A stretch of 36,810 nt of DNA from a virus: positions 1 to 36,810 of the IMG/VR virus record IMGVR_UViG_3300046007_010263; one strand, 5' to 3'. The stretch's first letter is position 1; every line of letters starts with the position of its first letter. A model generated the notes under the pieces. That model was not told the origin of the DNA. It did no database searches and was given only the letters and a program-made list of their open reading frames with translations. Shown here piece by piece: positions 22,208 through 30,910 of the stretch. The position numbers were made by a program, and so were the translations under genes.

Positions 22208-23568
22208 GATGTTATTTCTGCTAATTGTGAGTCTGTTAGTCTAGTTTTCCATAGTGCTGCGTAGTCAATACTAGCATCACCTTGTTGCCCTGAGTACCAG
22301 CTTCCTATGTCAATTCTACTAAGCGAATTCCCAAAAGTCAACGTGCTCGTATTTGTTGCTACTTGTGCTCCATTTATATATAATTTAGAGTTACTTGAGC
22401 TGTATGCTACAGCTACTCTAACACTGCCAGAGTATGATAGTGGACTTGTAAGTATTACTGTATCTCCTGTAGGTGTTGAACCTGATACGTGCACTGCTAT
22501 TTGTGAATTTTCTTCTCTACTAACATATAGAAAAGGACCTACACCACCTGCCGGTATTGGGTATGACAGCCCTAGAATAATCGAATTTGATGCCGATATT
22601 GGAGCTGTAGGTAGATTTGCTTGAACGTAAATGGTACCCTCCTGCTGTCCTATTAAATTACTTGACGATGTTCTGAACAGTAAGTCGGCTGCTCTTGTTA
22701 CTGATTCACTGTTAGGTGTTTCGATATAACTTGTAGAGCCAAAGCCTCGTTCAAGTTGCAGGTACGCTATGTCGTGGTAAAAACTTGCACTCTGGTATCT
22801 TCGGGTATTTAGTGTACCTGACCCTGTGGTCGGTACCATTCGTATAAAACGTGCTGTACCACTGCCACTATGGTTAAACGTTATATCTAGTTTGTAACTT
22901 CCTGTATTATCGAGTTGCCTATAAGATGCTGTATAGTAGTCATCACTTATTGAGCTTGTAAATATTCTACTTTCAAAATCAAATGCTATTTGCGGGTTTG
23001 ATAGACCTGTTGTAGCAGATCCTGTGGCCCATACAAAACTGCTAAGATACATCCACAAATTACGTACATTACCTTGTCTGACTACTGTGGAAAGTGTGTA
23101 GTACCCCGATCCTGATAGTGGCCCTAATCGGTAGGCGAGGCTTCCTGTTACATCACTTCCCCCTGTTCCCGCTGTTCCCGCTCTACTTCCTGTGTAGGTA
23201 AATCTTGTTGCAGGCAACCCTGCTATAGGTGTAATACTTTGTGTCTGCAGTAAGTAGTCTATACCGTCTCTCCATGCTTTGTTTGCAGACGAAGCAGTCA
23301 CATACGGTGTTCCTGACAGCCCTATTTCGTTCAAGCTCTGTCTTTCTATCAATGTAGATGGGTAGGTACTTCCGGAATTATATGTCAACCTAGGTACATC
23401 TAGTGATCGTGTCACAAATTGGCTCTGACTTGTAAATACATACCCTGAGGAGTTTCTTACAAATTGAAAATCCCCAGAGGTTGTGTTGTTAGGTATAGCT
23501 GTATAGATGTCTCCTACTTTAAACCCTGTAGGAGTTATTAATAAACTTGCACTCTGTATTAATGTCAT
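22204..23568 (-). CDS. Tail/appendage protein with C-terminal LamG-like (concanavalin-fold) domain
   Basis: The 454-residue protein is rich in Ser, Thr, Gly and Tyr with little charge, as in phage fibres and decoration proteins. Residues about 300-450 show the LamG/concanavalin pattern: G-T-I-Y-V-Q-A-N-L, R-V-A-V-A-Y-S-S-S-N-S-K-L-Y-I-N-G-A-Q-V and R-I-D-I-G-S-W, followed by Y-A-A-L-W-K-T-R-L-T-D-S-Q-L-A. Such domains bind sugars. A class A motif lies 11 bases before the ATG, consistent with late expression. It is probably a virion surface protein for host or particle attachment. Confidence 0.7.
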   Translation of the reverse strand: MTLIQSASLLITPTGFKVGDIYTAIPNNTTSGDFQFVRNSSGYVFTSQSQFVTRSLDVPRLTYNSGSTYPSTLIERQSLNEIGLSGTPYVTASSANKAWRDGIDYLLQTQSITPIAGLPATRFTYTGSRAGTAGTGGSDVTGSLAYRLGPLSGSGYYTLSTVVRQGNVRNLWMYLSSFVWATGSATTGLSNPQIAFDFESRIFTSSISDDYYTASYRQLDNTGSYKLDITFNHSGSGTARFIRMVPTTGSGTLNTRRYQSASFYHDIAYLQLERGFGSTSYIETPNSESVTRAADLLFRTSSSNLIGQQEGTIYVQANLPTAPISASNSIILGLSYPIPAGGVGPFLYVSREENSQIAVHVSGSTPTGDTVILTSPLSYSGSVRVAVAYSSSNSKLYINGAQVATNTSTLTFGNSLSRIDIGSWYSGQQGDASIDYAALWKTRLTDSQLAEITS

Positions 23569-23579
23569 ATAATTTCGTA

Positions 23580-23593
23580 TATATTATAAATAG
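23580..23593 (-). promoter_or_regulatory. Class A motif (CTATTTATAATATA) upstream of the appendage gene
   Basis: It matches CTATTTATWATAAA at 13 of 14 positions on the minus strand, 11 bases before the ATG. This is one of six such sites in the window. Confidence 0.5.
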
Positions 23594-23608
23594 TACATAG
23601 TATGGCTT

Positions 23609-25942
23609 TTAATGACCCTCGGCGAAGTTGTTTGCTATCTGCGGTGGTGCTTTTAAGGTTACTCCTGGAAGTTGTGTTGTGTTTTCCATTAATTCTTGGA
23701 CATAAGGCATGAACATTTCTGCTTGATCTTCTCTTACGTTTATAATTAACTGGTCATGAATCTGAGCTTGTACTCTGGCATCTACTCCTAGTTCTTTTGC
23801 TTTCCTGTTAATTTGAATTGCTGCTCTGTTTACAACCGCTGCTGCAAGTGATTGTAGTTGGAAATTTAAACAGTTGTTGATTCCATTTCGATAATCCATA
23901 TACATTCTGTTCACAGGATCTTTTCCGTATTTGGTTTCTAGATCTTTTCTAAATCTCCAATCTAATACTTGGTCTCCAAACTTTTCAAAGATCTGTTTTA
24001 CTTTTGGTAAGTGACGAATACGTCCTACTTTATTTGTAACAAACCCATGAGTCTTTGCTTGATTGCGTGAAGCAATCATCCACTCTCTTAATTGTGGAAA
24101 CCCACTTAAATATCCTTCAACTAATTTGTCTCCTTCCTTAGCAGGTATTCCCAATGTCATTGCTAATGCATATCCTGACATTCCGTATGCTACTCCTAGT
24201 GAATACGACTTTGCTTGTTGTCTCTTAACTGGATCTAGTTTCTTTAGGAATATTGGTGACTTGGTGTCTGGTGATACTCCGTTTGGATATTTCACAGTAT
24301 CTTGGTCCAACTTTTCTGTCTTGATGGCAATAGTGGAGTAAAAATCCCATCCATTGTTAAAAATGTCTTGTAATCCCTTATCTCCCGATACTGATGCAAA
24401 GCAGTGAGGTTCTAGAGAAGTGTAGTCATTATCAATTAATTTTCTTCCTTGTCCTGCAATTAGGAACTCTCTTACTACGTTTGTGTAATGTACTAGTAGT
24501 GGAGATTCTTCTCCTTCTTCTTTTGGTTTAGGAAGTTGTTGAGCATCTGAACCATACCTTCCTGATACCGTACCATTTTGTTTGTAGTAGAAGTAGTATC
24601 GTCCATCCTCTTGTCCATCTAAGAATCTATCGATGTATGTTGATTTAATCTTAACTAATTTGTTATATGTTCTAAGATTATTTGCCCACTCGTATGTTTT
24701 AGAAAGCTCCTCCAACATATCCATATCAAATTGATCCTGCCCTTTCTTAGTTTGTGTAAGAGGTTTGATTCCCATATACTTGAAAGCAATCTCACCTAAG
24801 TGTTTCTTAGATTGAATGTTCAAATAGTCACCATCATTCTCATCCTTCCACATCGACATAGAAATTCTAACAACTTCCATTTCATCCAATAGAGAAATAT
24901 CTCCTGTCTGTAAAAATTGTTTAACATTACTATCTTCTAAGTTGTCAATATCTTTTTTACCTAAAGAATACTTTCCAGTCTTTTCACTTCTTGGTAATGG
25001 TAGTGAATGCATGATTGCTAAATTCTGAGCCCAGTTACCTCTGTGTGATGGTGGATAGTTGTGTAATGCTGTATCCACTACCCATTCCTTTGCTTCTGGA
25101 ATGCTTAGGATGCTGTCTATTACAATCTTCTTGTTTGCTTGTAGATCTCTTATGATATCTTGTTTTGTTTTTTCTAATAGTGGAAGATCTAAAGCTACTC
25201 CAAACTCCTCCATTGGAACAGTTACTTCTCTGTAGAGAGGCATCACTTCTTCCTCAAAGAAGAACTTTTCTAGTTCTTCCTCTTTTAGTACTTTTATAAA
25301 GTGATTACAAACTCTTAAAGTTAAGTCCGTATCAGCAGCAGCATACTTGGAAAGGATTGCCATATCTGCTTTAAAGATTTCGTAAAGATCTTTTGTAGTC
25401 GATCCACCATTCTTCTTTATCGATTCCTTCAACTCCAACTGCTCTTGGTTGGCTGCTTTTTCAACATCTAACCCTATGTGCTGCTGGATGGAGATTGCTA
25501 AAGGCTTTAGTCCAAACACACCCATACCGGCACCCTCTTCCTGTACTGTATGCACAAGGAGCGCTGTATCTACCCAAAGATCTTCCAGTAATGATACTCC
25601 ATAGAAGTTCTTAGTAATACGGCAGTCAAAAGAAGCATTGTGCATTACTAGCCTCTTACCCTTTAACATCGGTAGTAGCTTTTTAGTAATACCATGTGCT
25701 CCTTTTCCGCCAATGGTACATTCCTCCAATTGATTTGTTTCTGTATTCCATTTCTGAGTTGGAAGGTAAAATCCTATTCCTTCCTCGCCTGATACAGACC
25801 ATCCTACAACTTGATCTTTTCTTACGTTCAATCCTGTTGTTTCAGTATCGTAAGCAAGAACTTCTGATTGATTAATATGTTCGATAAGGAGGTTGACAGT
25901 CTCAATACTGTCGACGTGGTAGTACCTCTTTTCTATTTGCAT
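23609..25942 (-). CDS. polA: DNA polymerase, family A, with 3'-5' exonuclease
   Basis: The 777-residue protein is a phage replicative polymerase. Exonuclease motifs: Asp32-x-Glu34 (YDTETTG), HNASFD (102-106) and Tyr200-x3-Asp204. Polymerase motifs: TVSGRYGSDAQQLP, motif A Asp506 (DNDYTSLEPH), motif B R574-x3-K578-x3-L582-x3-Y586 and motif C H729-D730-Q731. There is no 5'-3' exonuclease domain. Position 762 (E. coli numbering) is Leu and motif C reads HDQ instead of HDE. The ATG at 25942 follows promoter B6 and AGTT; an in-frame ATG 42 bases upstream adds only a short hydrophobic run. Confidence 0.95.
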   Translation of the reverse strand: MQIEKRYYHVDSIETVNLLIEHINQSEVLAYDTETTGLNVRKDQVVGWSVSGEEGIGFYLPTQKWNTETNQLEECTIGGKGAHGITKKLLPMLKGKRLVMHNASFDCRITKNFYGVSLLEDLWVDTALLVHTVQEEGAGMGVFGLKPLAISIQQHIGLDVEKAANQEQLELKESIKKNGGSTTKDLYEIFKADMAILSKYAAADTDLTLRVCNHFIKVLKEEELEKFFFEEEVMPLYREVTVPMEEFGVALDLPLLEKTKQDIIRDLQANKKIVIDSILSIPEAKEWVVDTALHNYPPSHRGNWAQNLAIMHSLPLPRSEKTGKYSLGKKDIDNLEDSNVKQFLQTGDISLLDEMEVVRISMSMWKDENDGDYLNIQSKKHLGEIAFKYMGIKPLTQTKKGQDQFDMDMLEELSKTYEWANNLRTYNKLVKIKSTYIDRFLDGQEDGRYYFYYKQNGTVSGRYGSDAQQLPKPKEEGEESPLLVHYTNVVREFLIAGQGRKLIDNDYTSLEPHCFASVSGDKGLQDIFNNGWDFYSTIAIKTEKLDQDTVKYPNGVSPDTKSPIFLKKLDPVKRQQAKSYSLGVAYGMSGYALAMTLGIPAKEGDKLVEGYLSGFPQLREWMIASRNQAKTHGFVTNKVGRIRHLPKVKQIFEKFGDQVLDWRFRKDLETKYGKDPVNRMYMDYRNGINNCLNFQLQSLAAAVVNRAAIQINRKAKELGVDARVQAQIHDQLIINVREDQAEMFMPYVQELMENTTQLPGVTLKAPPQIANNFAEGH

Positions 25943-25961
25943 AACTGATTTTATTATTGTG

Positions 25962-25992
25962 TAAAGGTAATAAAAGAGCTGCAATTAAGCAA
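25962..25992 (-). promoter_or_regulatory. Class B promoter of the polymerase gene, site B6
   Basis: AGTTG (TTG at 25992-25990) lies in the last codons of the upstream gene, followed by exactly 20 bases and TACCTTTA (25969-25962). This is the site closest to the Bacteroidota -7 consensus TAnnTTTG. Confidence 0.6.
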
Positions 25993-26467
25993 CTCTTTCT
26001 TCAAACTTTTTTATAATTACATTTGTTTCTACAGGTAACCATACCCCAATTGCTCCGTTCCTCAGGTATGACATCTTTATATTACTCTTTGATACTCTGT
26101 CATTAATGTAATTTCTCATCTGATTTACATTATAGTAGTATACTTTTTCGGTAACTAAGCTGTAACATATAATCCAATCCGACTTAGTTGTGTGAAACCA
26201 TCCTAATACCCCTTCTTTCTTATATAGTTCTAAAAAAGTTAGACCTGTTTCTGAGATATTTGTTTTAATATCCGCCCTATCCCAGGCATTAGTTTCTGTG
26301 TTTAAAAACTCTATATCTAAGCCTTTTTGTTGGTAGGCTTTGTTTTCGGTATAGTCTGTTAAATCCCGTACCTGTAACTTTTTGGATAAAATCTCAATAA
26401 CGGCTTGTTCACCAAGACCTCCCTTTTTTAGATTCTCCAGGAAGGTCTGTTGTGTACCTGCCTCCAT
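25985..26467 (-). CDS. Putative PD-(D/E)XK nuclease-like protein
   Basis: A 160-residue protein with G-L-G-E-Q-A-V-I-E-I-L near the N terminus, then G-L-D-I-E-F-L-N and D-R-A-D-I-K-T-N. This E...D...D-x-K order on adjacent strands is the core of PD-(D/E)XK nucleases, and the size is close to Holliday junction or restriction-type endonucleases. The assignment is by motif only. It lies between queF (one-base TAATG-type overlap at 26467) and polA, a natural place for a replication or recombination nuclease. Confidence 0.5.
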   Translation of the reverse strand: MEAGTQQTFLENLKKGGLGEQAVIEILSKKLQVRDLTDYTENKAYQQKGLDIEFLNTETNAWDRADIKTNISETGLTFLELYKKEGVLGWFHTTKSDWIICYSLVTEKVYYYNVNQMRNYINDRVSKSNIKMSYLRNGAIGVWLPVETNVIIKKFEERVA

Positions 26468-27393
26468 TATTGTCGTAATGTTTTTGACATTCTACATTTA
26501 ATGTCTGTAAAGAAGCTTGGAATTAATTCTTTATGTGAAGCTCTAATTGGATTAATATCTAATCCTCCTCTACGAGTATAAAGACAAGCTACCATTAATT
26601 CTTCTGGACTGTAAGCTTCTTTTAAGTGCATATAAATCATCTCACAAATTTCTTCATGGAAGTGACTTACTTGTCTATGACTTACAATATACTTTGCTAA
26701 TGATTGTAGGTTAGGAACAACTCCTGCTTTTGGCTTAATGTGAATAAATACATCACCCCAGTCTGGTTGATTTGTTACTCTACAATTCGATCTTAGTAAA
26801 TTTGATTGTATTTTTATTTCATTTAATTGGAAGTCTTCGTCTACTTCTTCTGTCTCTAATTGAGAGGCATCTGAATGATAGGAAGTAAATTCAATAGCAT
26901 CTAAGTCTACTAATGCTCCTAATTCAGCATACCCTTTAAATGAGTATGTTGGAGTAAAGTCTGAGGTAAACATTACCACCTTTACGTCTGTTTGTAGTAA
27001 TTCTGATAAATCTTTTGATACTTTTTTCTCCAACAATTCAATACATTCTTGAGCTGTATCTCCTAATTGAGTCATATTGAATGAATTCAAATACAATTTG
27101 ATAGATTTAGACTCTACGTGTAATTTTGAATCCGCTGAATACCAAATCTTCAACATTCCAACCACTGGAAGCCCTTTTGTGGTAATTGCAGATACTTCGT
27201 ACGCATTCCACACATCTCCTCCTACGAAGGGTAGGTTATCTTCTTTGATTCCGTACGCTTCTCTATTCAAGTAACGTGGAATTTCTACCAATAGGCTTGG
27301 ATCATAAGTATCGCTATAGCCTGCTCCACCTATTTGTCCTAGATGCTTTCCTGCAATCTTTACAACTTCTGCTTGATTTAATTCTTGTGTCAT
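26467..27393 (-). CDS. queF: NADPH-dependent preQ0 reductase (long-form QueF)
   Basis: The 308-residue enzyme reduces 7-cyano-7-deazaguanine (preQ0) to 7-aminomethyl-7-deazaguanine (preQ1). It has the two-half form known from E. coli: VESKSIKLYLNSFNMT (93-108), the catalytic Cys204 and Asp211 in SNCRVTNQPDWGDVFI, S-H-F-H-E-E near 243-248, and R-R-G-G-L-D-I-N-P (274-282). In a phage, preQ1 is presumably inserted in DNA rather than tRNA, given the dpdA-like gene nearby. It ends next to the nuclease-like gene and begins three bases after the kinase-like gene ends. Confidence 0.93.
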   Translation of the reverse strand: MTQELNQAEVVKIAGKHLGQIGGAGYSDTYDPSLLVEIPRYLNREAYGIKEDNLPFVGGDVWNAYEVSAITTKGLPVVGMLKIWYSADSKLHVESKSIKLYLNSFNMTQLGDTAQECIELLEKKVSKDLSELLQTDVKVVMFTSDFTPTYSFKGYAELGALVDLDAIEFTSYHSDASQLETEEVDEDFQLNEIKIQSNLLRSNCRVTNQPDWGDVFIHIKPKAGVVPNLQSLAKYIVSHRQVSHFHEEICEMIYMHLKEAYSPEELMVACLYTRRGGLDINPIRASHKELIPSFFTDIKCRMSKTLRQ

Positions 27394-27395
27394 GT

Positions 27396-27923
27396 TTATT
27401 TTATATAGTTTAATATTTGTTCAACTCTTTGTTTAGGACTTCCTGTTACTGTTAGGTAATCTTTCCCTTGTACTTTCTTTATACTTGTTAAAGCTGATCT
27501 AAATTGATTATCGATTTTAGTTCTCCACTCTTCGTCTACACTTCTTACTCCATCATCTACTGATGGGAATTCTATTGGAAAGTAAATAAAATGTGTATAC
27601 TGATTCATAACTCTCATCCAAGTATCTAAGATACAGTTATATGCACTATTTGACATCTTATCCATATAAGTAGAATATACTACAAGATCTAAATAACATC
27701 TATCAAGTATTACATCTTTCGGACATAGTAGAGCTTCTAAATGGAAAGAAGAGATAGCAAGCTGTGTTTCAGAAGTACCTGCCTTATTGATGGGAAATCC
27801 GTATTTACCAACCGTTCTTGTTGATTCATTTATAAATTCATACTCTGGAATGTATTGTTTTAGTAATTCATATACAGTAGTCTTTCCTACTGATGATGCT
27901 CCTACAAGTGCTATTCTTTTCAT
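27396..27923 (-). CDS. P-loop NTPase/nucleotide kinase-like protein (AAA_28/NadR-kinase type)
   Basis: The 175-residue protein has a Walker A at residues 7-15 (GASSVGKTT) and D-V-I-L-D-R-C-Y-L-D as second strand with the D-R pair common to kinases of the NadR and thymidylate kinase sort. F-I-N-E-S-T-R-T-V lies between them, as in AAA_28 proteins. It may phosphorylate a nucleotide or an NAD precursor. The ATG at 27923, preceded by AGTT, was chosen; an in-frame ATG 27 bases upstream overlaps the formyltransferase more. It lies between queF and the formyltransferase, so a part in making the modified nucleotide is possible. Confidence 0.7.
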   Translation of the reverse strand: MKRIALVGASSVGKTTVYELLKQYIPEYEFINESTRTVGKYGFPINKAGTSETQLAISSFHLEALLCPKDVILDRCYLDLVVYSTYMDKMSNSAYNCILDTWMRVMNQYTHFIYFPIEFPSVDDGVRSVDEEWRTKIDNQFRSALTSIKKVQGKDYLTVTGSPKQRVEQILNYIK

Positions 27924-27925
27924 AA

Positions 27926-28468
27926 CTAATTTTTTAAGAAGTCTACCCAAAGACTTACTGATATACTATGTAATATATGGAATAATTCCCCAATTTCCAA
28001 CCCCGTTATTGATACCTTTCTACTACGAAGTATCTCTCCTTCATCAACTCCTTCTGTTACTCTATGAATAACACATCCTGAAGATTCTAATCCTAAATCA
28101 AAAGCTTTTTGCTGAGGATCTTTTCCTTTTAGTTCTGGATATTCAGTTATAAGTCCTGGATGTCCGTTGTAGATCTCAAATCGATTACAGATATCTGGAG
28201 GCATAATTCTCAACCATCCATGTAGAGTTACAACTGGATTGATATAAGAACCTAAAGCTAAACCTATTTCTTCTTCTGAAGGTTTATTATCTAGAAAAAT
28301 TAAATGCTTATTCTCCAAAGCCGGGTGAATCTTTCTAAGATGCTCTGGTCTTTCGTTTGTAACTATCATATCAGGCCATCTTCCTAAAAGCTTTGACACT
28401 TCTACGATCTCTGATCCTGTTTGTGAAAAAAAAAAAACTATCCAAGGTCTTTTTGGAATATTACTCAT
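27926..28468 (-). CDS. PurN-like formyltransferase, candidate preQ1 formyltransferase (DpdN-type)
   Basis: The 180-residue product has the formyltransferase core: LHGWLRIMP (84-90), Asn101-G-His103-P (YNGHPG), and H-R-V-T-E-G-V-Asp142-E-G-E. These match the catalytic Asn, His and Asp of GAR transformylase PurN, but the protein is about 30 residues shorter and the N terminus (FFFSQTGSE) is changed. From memory of the literature, phages with 7-(formylamino)methyl-7-deazaguanine in DNA carry a formyltransferase called DpdN. With queF and a dpdA-like gene close by, that role is more attractive than purine synthesis, of which no other gene is seen. Confidence 0.7.
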   Translation of the reverse strand: MSNIPKRPWIVFFFSQTGSEIVEVSKLLGRWPDMIVTNERPEHLRKIHPALENKHLIFLDNKPSEEEIGLALGSYINPVVTLHGWLRIMPPDICNRFEIYNGHPGLITEYPELKGKDPQQKAFDLGLESSGCVIHRVTEGVDEGEILRSRKVSITGLEIGELFHILHSISVSLWVDFLKN

Positions 28469-29240
28469 TTTTATTTTTTCTTTTTAAATTATTATACGTT
28501 GTCCAATCTGATTTACTTCGTTTTATATTTAGTTCTTCTATTACTTTTAATATAGGACTTTCGCTTTTAAATCCCAACTCTTTAGCAATCTGTTTACATC
28601 CTATCCACTCTTTTAAGTACCTATTCTTAATATATTCTTTCTGTTCTTGAGAAAAATTTGGATTTCTTGAACCTAGTAAGATTCCTGCTTCACGTAGGGC
28701 TTTTTGTGATTCGTGCCTATCTTTAACATCCTCTCCTGCTCTTAAAAGTACTCTTTTACAAAGGTATTTAGATAGGCCTGATTGATTAGAGACTTCTTTT
28801 AAAGTCTTTATTTTAAGACTTTTCCAAATACTTAGTAGAACTTCTTGCTGCTCTACAGATACTTTTTTATAATTTGGACTAGCTTCTCCTTTAGGAGGGG
28901 AATATTGTTCAGACCTCTTCTTAAAAATCTCTTCTTTGTTAGGGTGAGTAGATATTGTATCCCCTCCTTCTCCTCCTTTTGCAATATTAAATACCCCTTG
29001 TTCTGCTATATACATTACCTCTTTTCGATTTAACTCCTGTAAGCAGTCTATATGTTCTTCTATAATCCGAAAGGATATCCTTTTTGCATCTTTATTAAAA
29101 ATATTTTGCAGATATGGATTGTGATGCCTATTATGTAGGAGTAACGTTAAGTGCTCCTTTACTCTTTGTCTAAAAGGTCTTTCTGTTTTTCCAATATACC
29201 CTTTTCCTGTTTCATTATCAACTATCTTATAAATTATCAT
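28461..29240 (-). CDS. GIY-YIG homing endonuclease
   Basis: The 259-residue protein begins with I-Y-K-I-V-D and G-K-G-Y-I-G-K-T (GIY-YIG core), then R-Q-R-V-K-E-H-L (catalytic Arg region) and L-N-R-K-E-V-M-Y-I-A-E (metal Glu). The C-terminal part (about 130-259) holds helix-turn-helix-like repeats (KEVSNQSGLSKYLCKRVLL and CKQIAKELGFKSESPILKVI) for DNA recognition. Its stop overlaps the formyltransferase start (ATGAGTAA), and a class A motif lies seven bases before its ATG. It is a selfish free-standing element, not part of the pathway. Confidence 0.88.
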   Translation of the reverse strand: MIIYKIVDNETGKGYIGKTERPFRQRVKEHLTLLLHNRHHNPYLQNIFNKDAKRISFRIIEEHIDCLQELNRKEVMYIAEQGVFNIAKGGEGGDTISTHPNKEEIFKKRSEQYSPPKGEASPNYKKVSVEQQEVLLSIWKSLKIKTLKEVSNQSGLSKYLCKRVLLRAGEDVKDRHESQKALREAGILLGSRNPNFSQEQKEYIKNRYLKEWIGCKQIAKELGFKSESPILKVIEELNIKRSKSDWTTYNNLKRKNKNE

Positions 29241-29247
29241 ACTAATC

Positions 29248-29261
29248 TTTATTATAAATAG
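29248..29261 (-). promoter_or_regulatory. Class A motif CTATTTATAATAAA before the first GIY-YIG gene
   Basis: A full match to CTATTTATWATAAA on the minus strand, seven bases before the ATG. It also overlaps a short AGGAG-preceded reading frame of eight codons (MTIYNKD), of doubtful meaning. Confidence 0.5.
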
Positions 29262-29288
29262 TCATTTTTCTCCTAAACAGGATGTGAG

Positions 29289-29492
29289 TTATATATCTGG
29301 CTTTTCTAATATACCTATTTCGTACTGTATTATGTCATCTTCATCTACAAAGAAGAATCGTTTACCAACTCTTAGGCTGTATGCTGATTTTCTCCCTAAA
29401 TCTAAATTAATGTATGCAAATACTTCTGCATCTACTATTTCATTATCAGAATTTAAAAGCACTTTTTCTCCTATCTTATACTTTCTTTCCAT
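29289..29492 (-). CDS. Small beta-rich hypothetical protein
   Basis: The 67-residue protein has K-I-G-E-K-V-L-L-N-S-D-N and later R-V-G-K-R-F-F-F-V-D-E-D-D, suggesting a small SH3- or Tudor-like barrel. No family recognised. It overlaps the end of the dpdA-like gene by 17 bases, so it probably belongs to that operon. Confidence 0.55.
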   Translation of the reverse strand: MERKYKIGEKVLLNSDNEIVDAEVFAYINLDLGRKSAYSLRVGKRFFFVDEDDIIQYEIGILEKPDI

Positions 29493-30279
29493 TTACAAGC
29501 CAATTGAACTTATGTATATTCCCCTGAACTTTGTTTAAATCTACCTGGTCTGCAGGGTAGTTTATAAGTTCGAATAGTTTTTGAGAGTCTTTATGCCATA
29601 GTCCCATTTCTCCGTAAGATGTCCCTTTTATAGCTGCTACTACCGGATTTGATGTATCAATAGAGTATATCCATTTGTAATCCGAATAGAAAGAGAATTC
29701 CAAGGCAATCGAACATCCTAATAAATGGTGTTTCTTCTCCTCGTTTATAACACCGTCTCTCAATAGATCTCCCAGTAGCTTAACCCTTCCCATAGCCCAG
29801 CTTACCAGTTTATTAGGATGTGGAAAAGTCTGCGTATAGTACGAATAGTCAAATGAAATTGCAATCATATCTACATTTGCAATCTTATCCATATACTCAT
29901 AACAGATTTTAATCTGCTCGTAAGTCTTTCCTTGAACAACTCCTATTTTCTTTCCTGGAAGATTTTTATACTTGTTATTCCATTCTGTCATTTGCTGTAC
30001 AGTCTTCTTTGCATCTTCTAAAGCATCTGGAACTATATACCAGTCTGGTTTTAGTTCCAATACCCATCCTGCAAACTTCTCTGCATCGAAAGCTTCCTCT
30101 AATTCAAAAATAGAATTATCTAAGATAATTTCTCTACCTGCTTCTTTAGCATCTTGAAATTGCTTTAAGTACTCTGGATCTTCTTCCAGCAAATGTACCA
30201 AACAGTAATCATAGTCTGTAAGAGATTGTACTGTTTTAAAAATTGATTTTGGAGCCTCATGGGCTATACGTATCGCCAT
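29476..30279 (-). CDS. dpdA: DpdA-like 7-deazaguanine DNA transglycosylase (TGT superfamily)
   Basis: The 267-residue TIM-barrel-like protein matches the TGT family in order: D-N-S-I-F (TGT D-S-G-F-Q region with the first Asp), D-W-Y-I-V-P-D-A (TGT acid loop), K-I-G-V-V-Q-G-K-T (TGT F-G-I-V-Q-G), H-L-L-G-C-S (TGT Y-L-M-G-V-G) and Y-S-I-D-T-S-N-P (TGT nucleophile region D-x-x-x-x-T-R-N). The zinc site and C-terminal part of tRNA enzymes are absent, as in phage DpdA. It would exchange guanine in DNA for a 7-deazaguanine base. The HNH gene ends 23 bases inside its start. Confidence 0.7.
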   Translation of the reverse strand: MAIRIAHEAPKSIFKTVQSLTDYDYCLVHLLEEDPEYLKQFQDAKEAGREIILDNSIFELEEAFDAEKFAGWVLELKPDWYIVPDALEDAKKTVQQMTEWNNKYKNLPGKKIGVVQGKTYEQIKICYEYMDKIANVDMIAISFDYSYYTQTFPHPNKLVSWAMGRVKLLGDLLRDGVINEEKKHHLLGCSIALEFSFYSDYKWIYSIDTSNPVVAAIKGTSYGEMGLWHKDSQKLFELINYPADQVDLNKVQGNIHKFNWLVNGKKV

Positions 30280-30880
30280 AGATTTTTTTAATTTTATTAA
30301 CCCAGTGTTGAAGGGCTGCGTTGGTTATGTTTTTTAGTACACAAATTTCTTTCCTACTATATAACTTTAATAGTTCTTTGTATTCTTCAAGTTGACAGTT
30401 AGCTTCATGCCACCTTACGTTAAGGTCTCTTGCGGTCATTTCCCCGCACCTGCTGCACTGCACTTTAGTTTTTTCCCATTTTTTTCCAGAATTCCAATTT
30501 GGCTTACCTGTTCTTGCATTATTCTTTACTATTTTATCAATAGTTTCTTGTCGTAACTTTTTTCCTTTTTGACCAAAAGCTGCTGCTTCTCTAGCTTCTT
30601 GAAAACCTCTTGAAGAAGTTACCCTTTTTTGACCTCTTCCTACCCGTAACATAGCGTTAAATGCTAAGGCAGTTTGCCTGTCTCTATACATTCTCCATAA
30701 AAGCCAGTGAGCTAGAAAATGCTCTCTTGCTGTCAAGATTATTAGATTTTCTTTATCACCAGTTCCTCCTTTGCATCTAGGTATTATATGATGTATTTCA
30801 TAATAGTTACTGTCTTGCTTTGATCTAGATAGTAATTTTCTTGTTTCGATTAACCTATCGTAATGCCATTTATAATCCAT
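30257..30880 (-). CDS. HNH homing endonuclease with zinc finger
   Basis: The 207-residue protein has the HNH core YEIHHIIPRCKGGTGDKENL followed by T-A-R-E-H-F-L-A-H-W-L-L, then a C-x2-C...H-x3-C finger (CSRCGEMTARDLNVRWHEANC region, residues about 136-157) and a C-terminal helix-turn-helix-like stretch (KEICVLKNITNAALQHWVNK). Its last eight codons are read in another frame from the first codons of the dpdA-like gene. A class A motif stands five bases before its ATG. A short relic of the dpdA-like start lies on its upstream side. Confidence 0.87.
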   Translation of the reverse strand: MDYKWHYDRLIETRKLLSRSKQDSNYYEIHHIIPRCKGGTGDKENLIILTAREHFLAHWLLWRMYRDRQTALAFNAMLRVGRGQKRVTSSRGFQEAREAAAFGQKGKKLRQETIDKIVKNNARTGKPNWNSGKKWEKTKVQCSRCGEMTARDLNVRWHEANCQLEEYKELLKLYSRKEICVLKNITNAALQHWVNKIKKIYGDTYSP

Positions 30881-30885
30881 CTCTT

Positions 30886-30899
30886 TTTATTATAAATAG
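30886..30899 (-). promoter_or_regulatory. Class A motif CTATTTATAATAAA before the HNH gene
   Basis: Full match on the minus strand, five bases before the ATG, identical to the site before the first GIY-YIG gene. Confidence 0.5.
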
Positions 30900-30910
30900 T
30901 TTACTTTAAC

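Noticed and set aside
29248-29275. The frame MTIYNKD after AGGAG as a relic of the formyltransferase 5' end
   Set aside because: It would complete the pattern seen at queE and dpdA, but only the first Met, a Ser/Thr and one Lys agree with M-S-N-I-P-K-R, and it overlaps the class A motif. Too weak.
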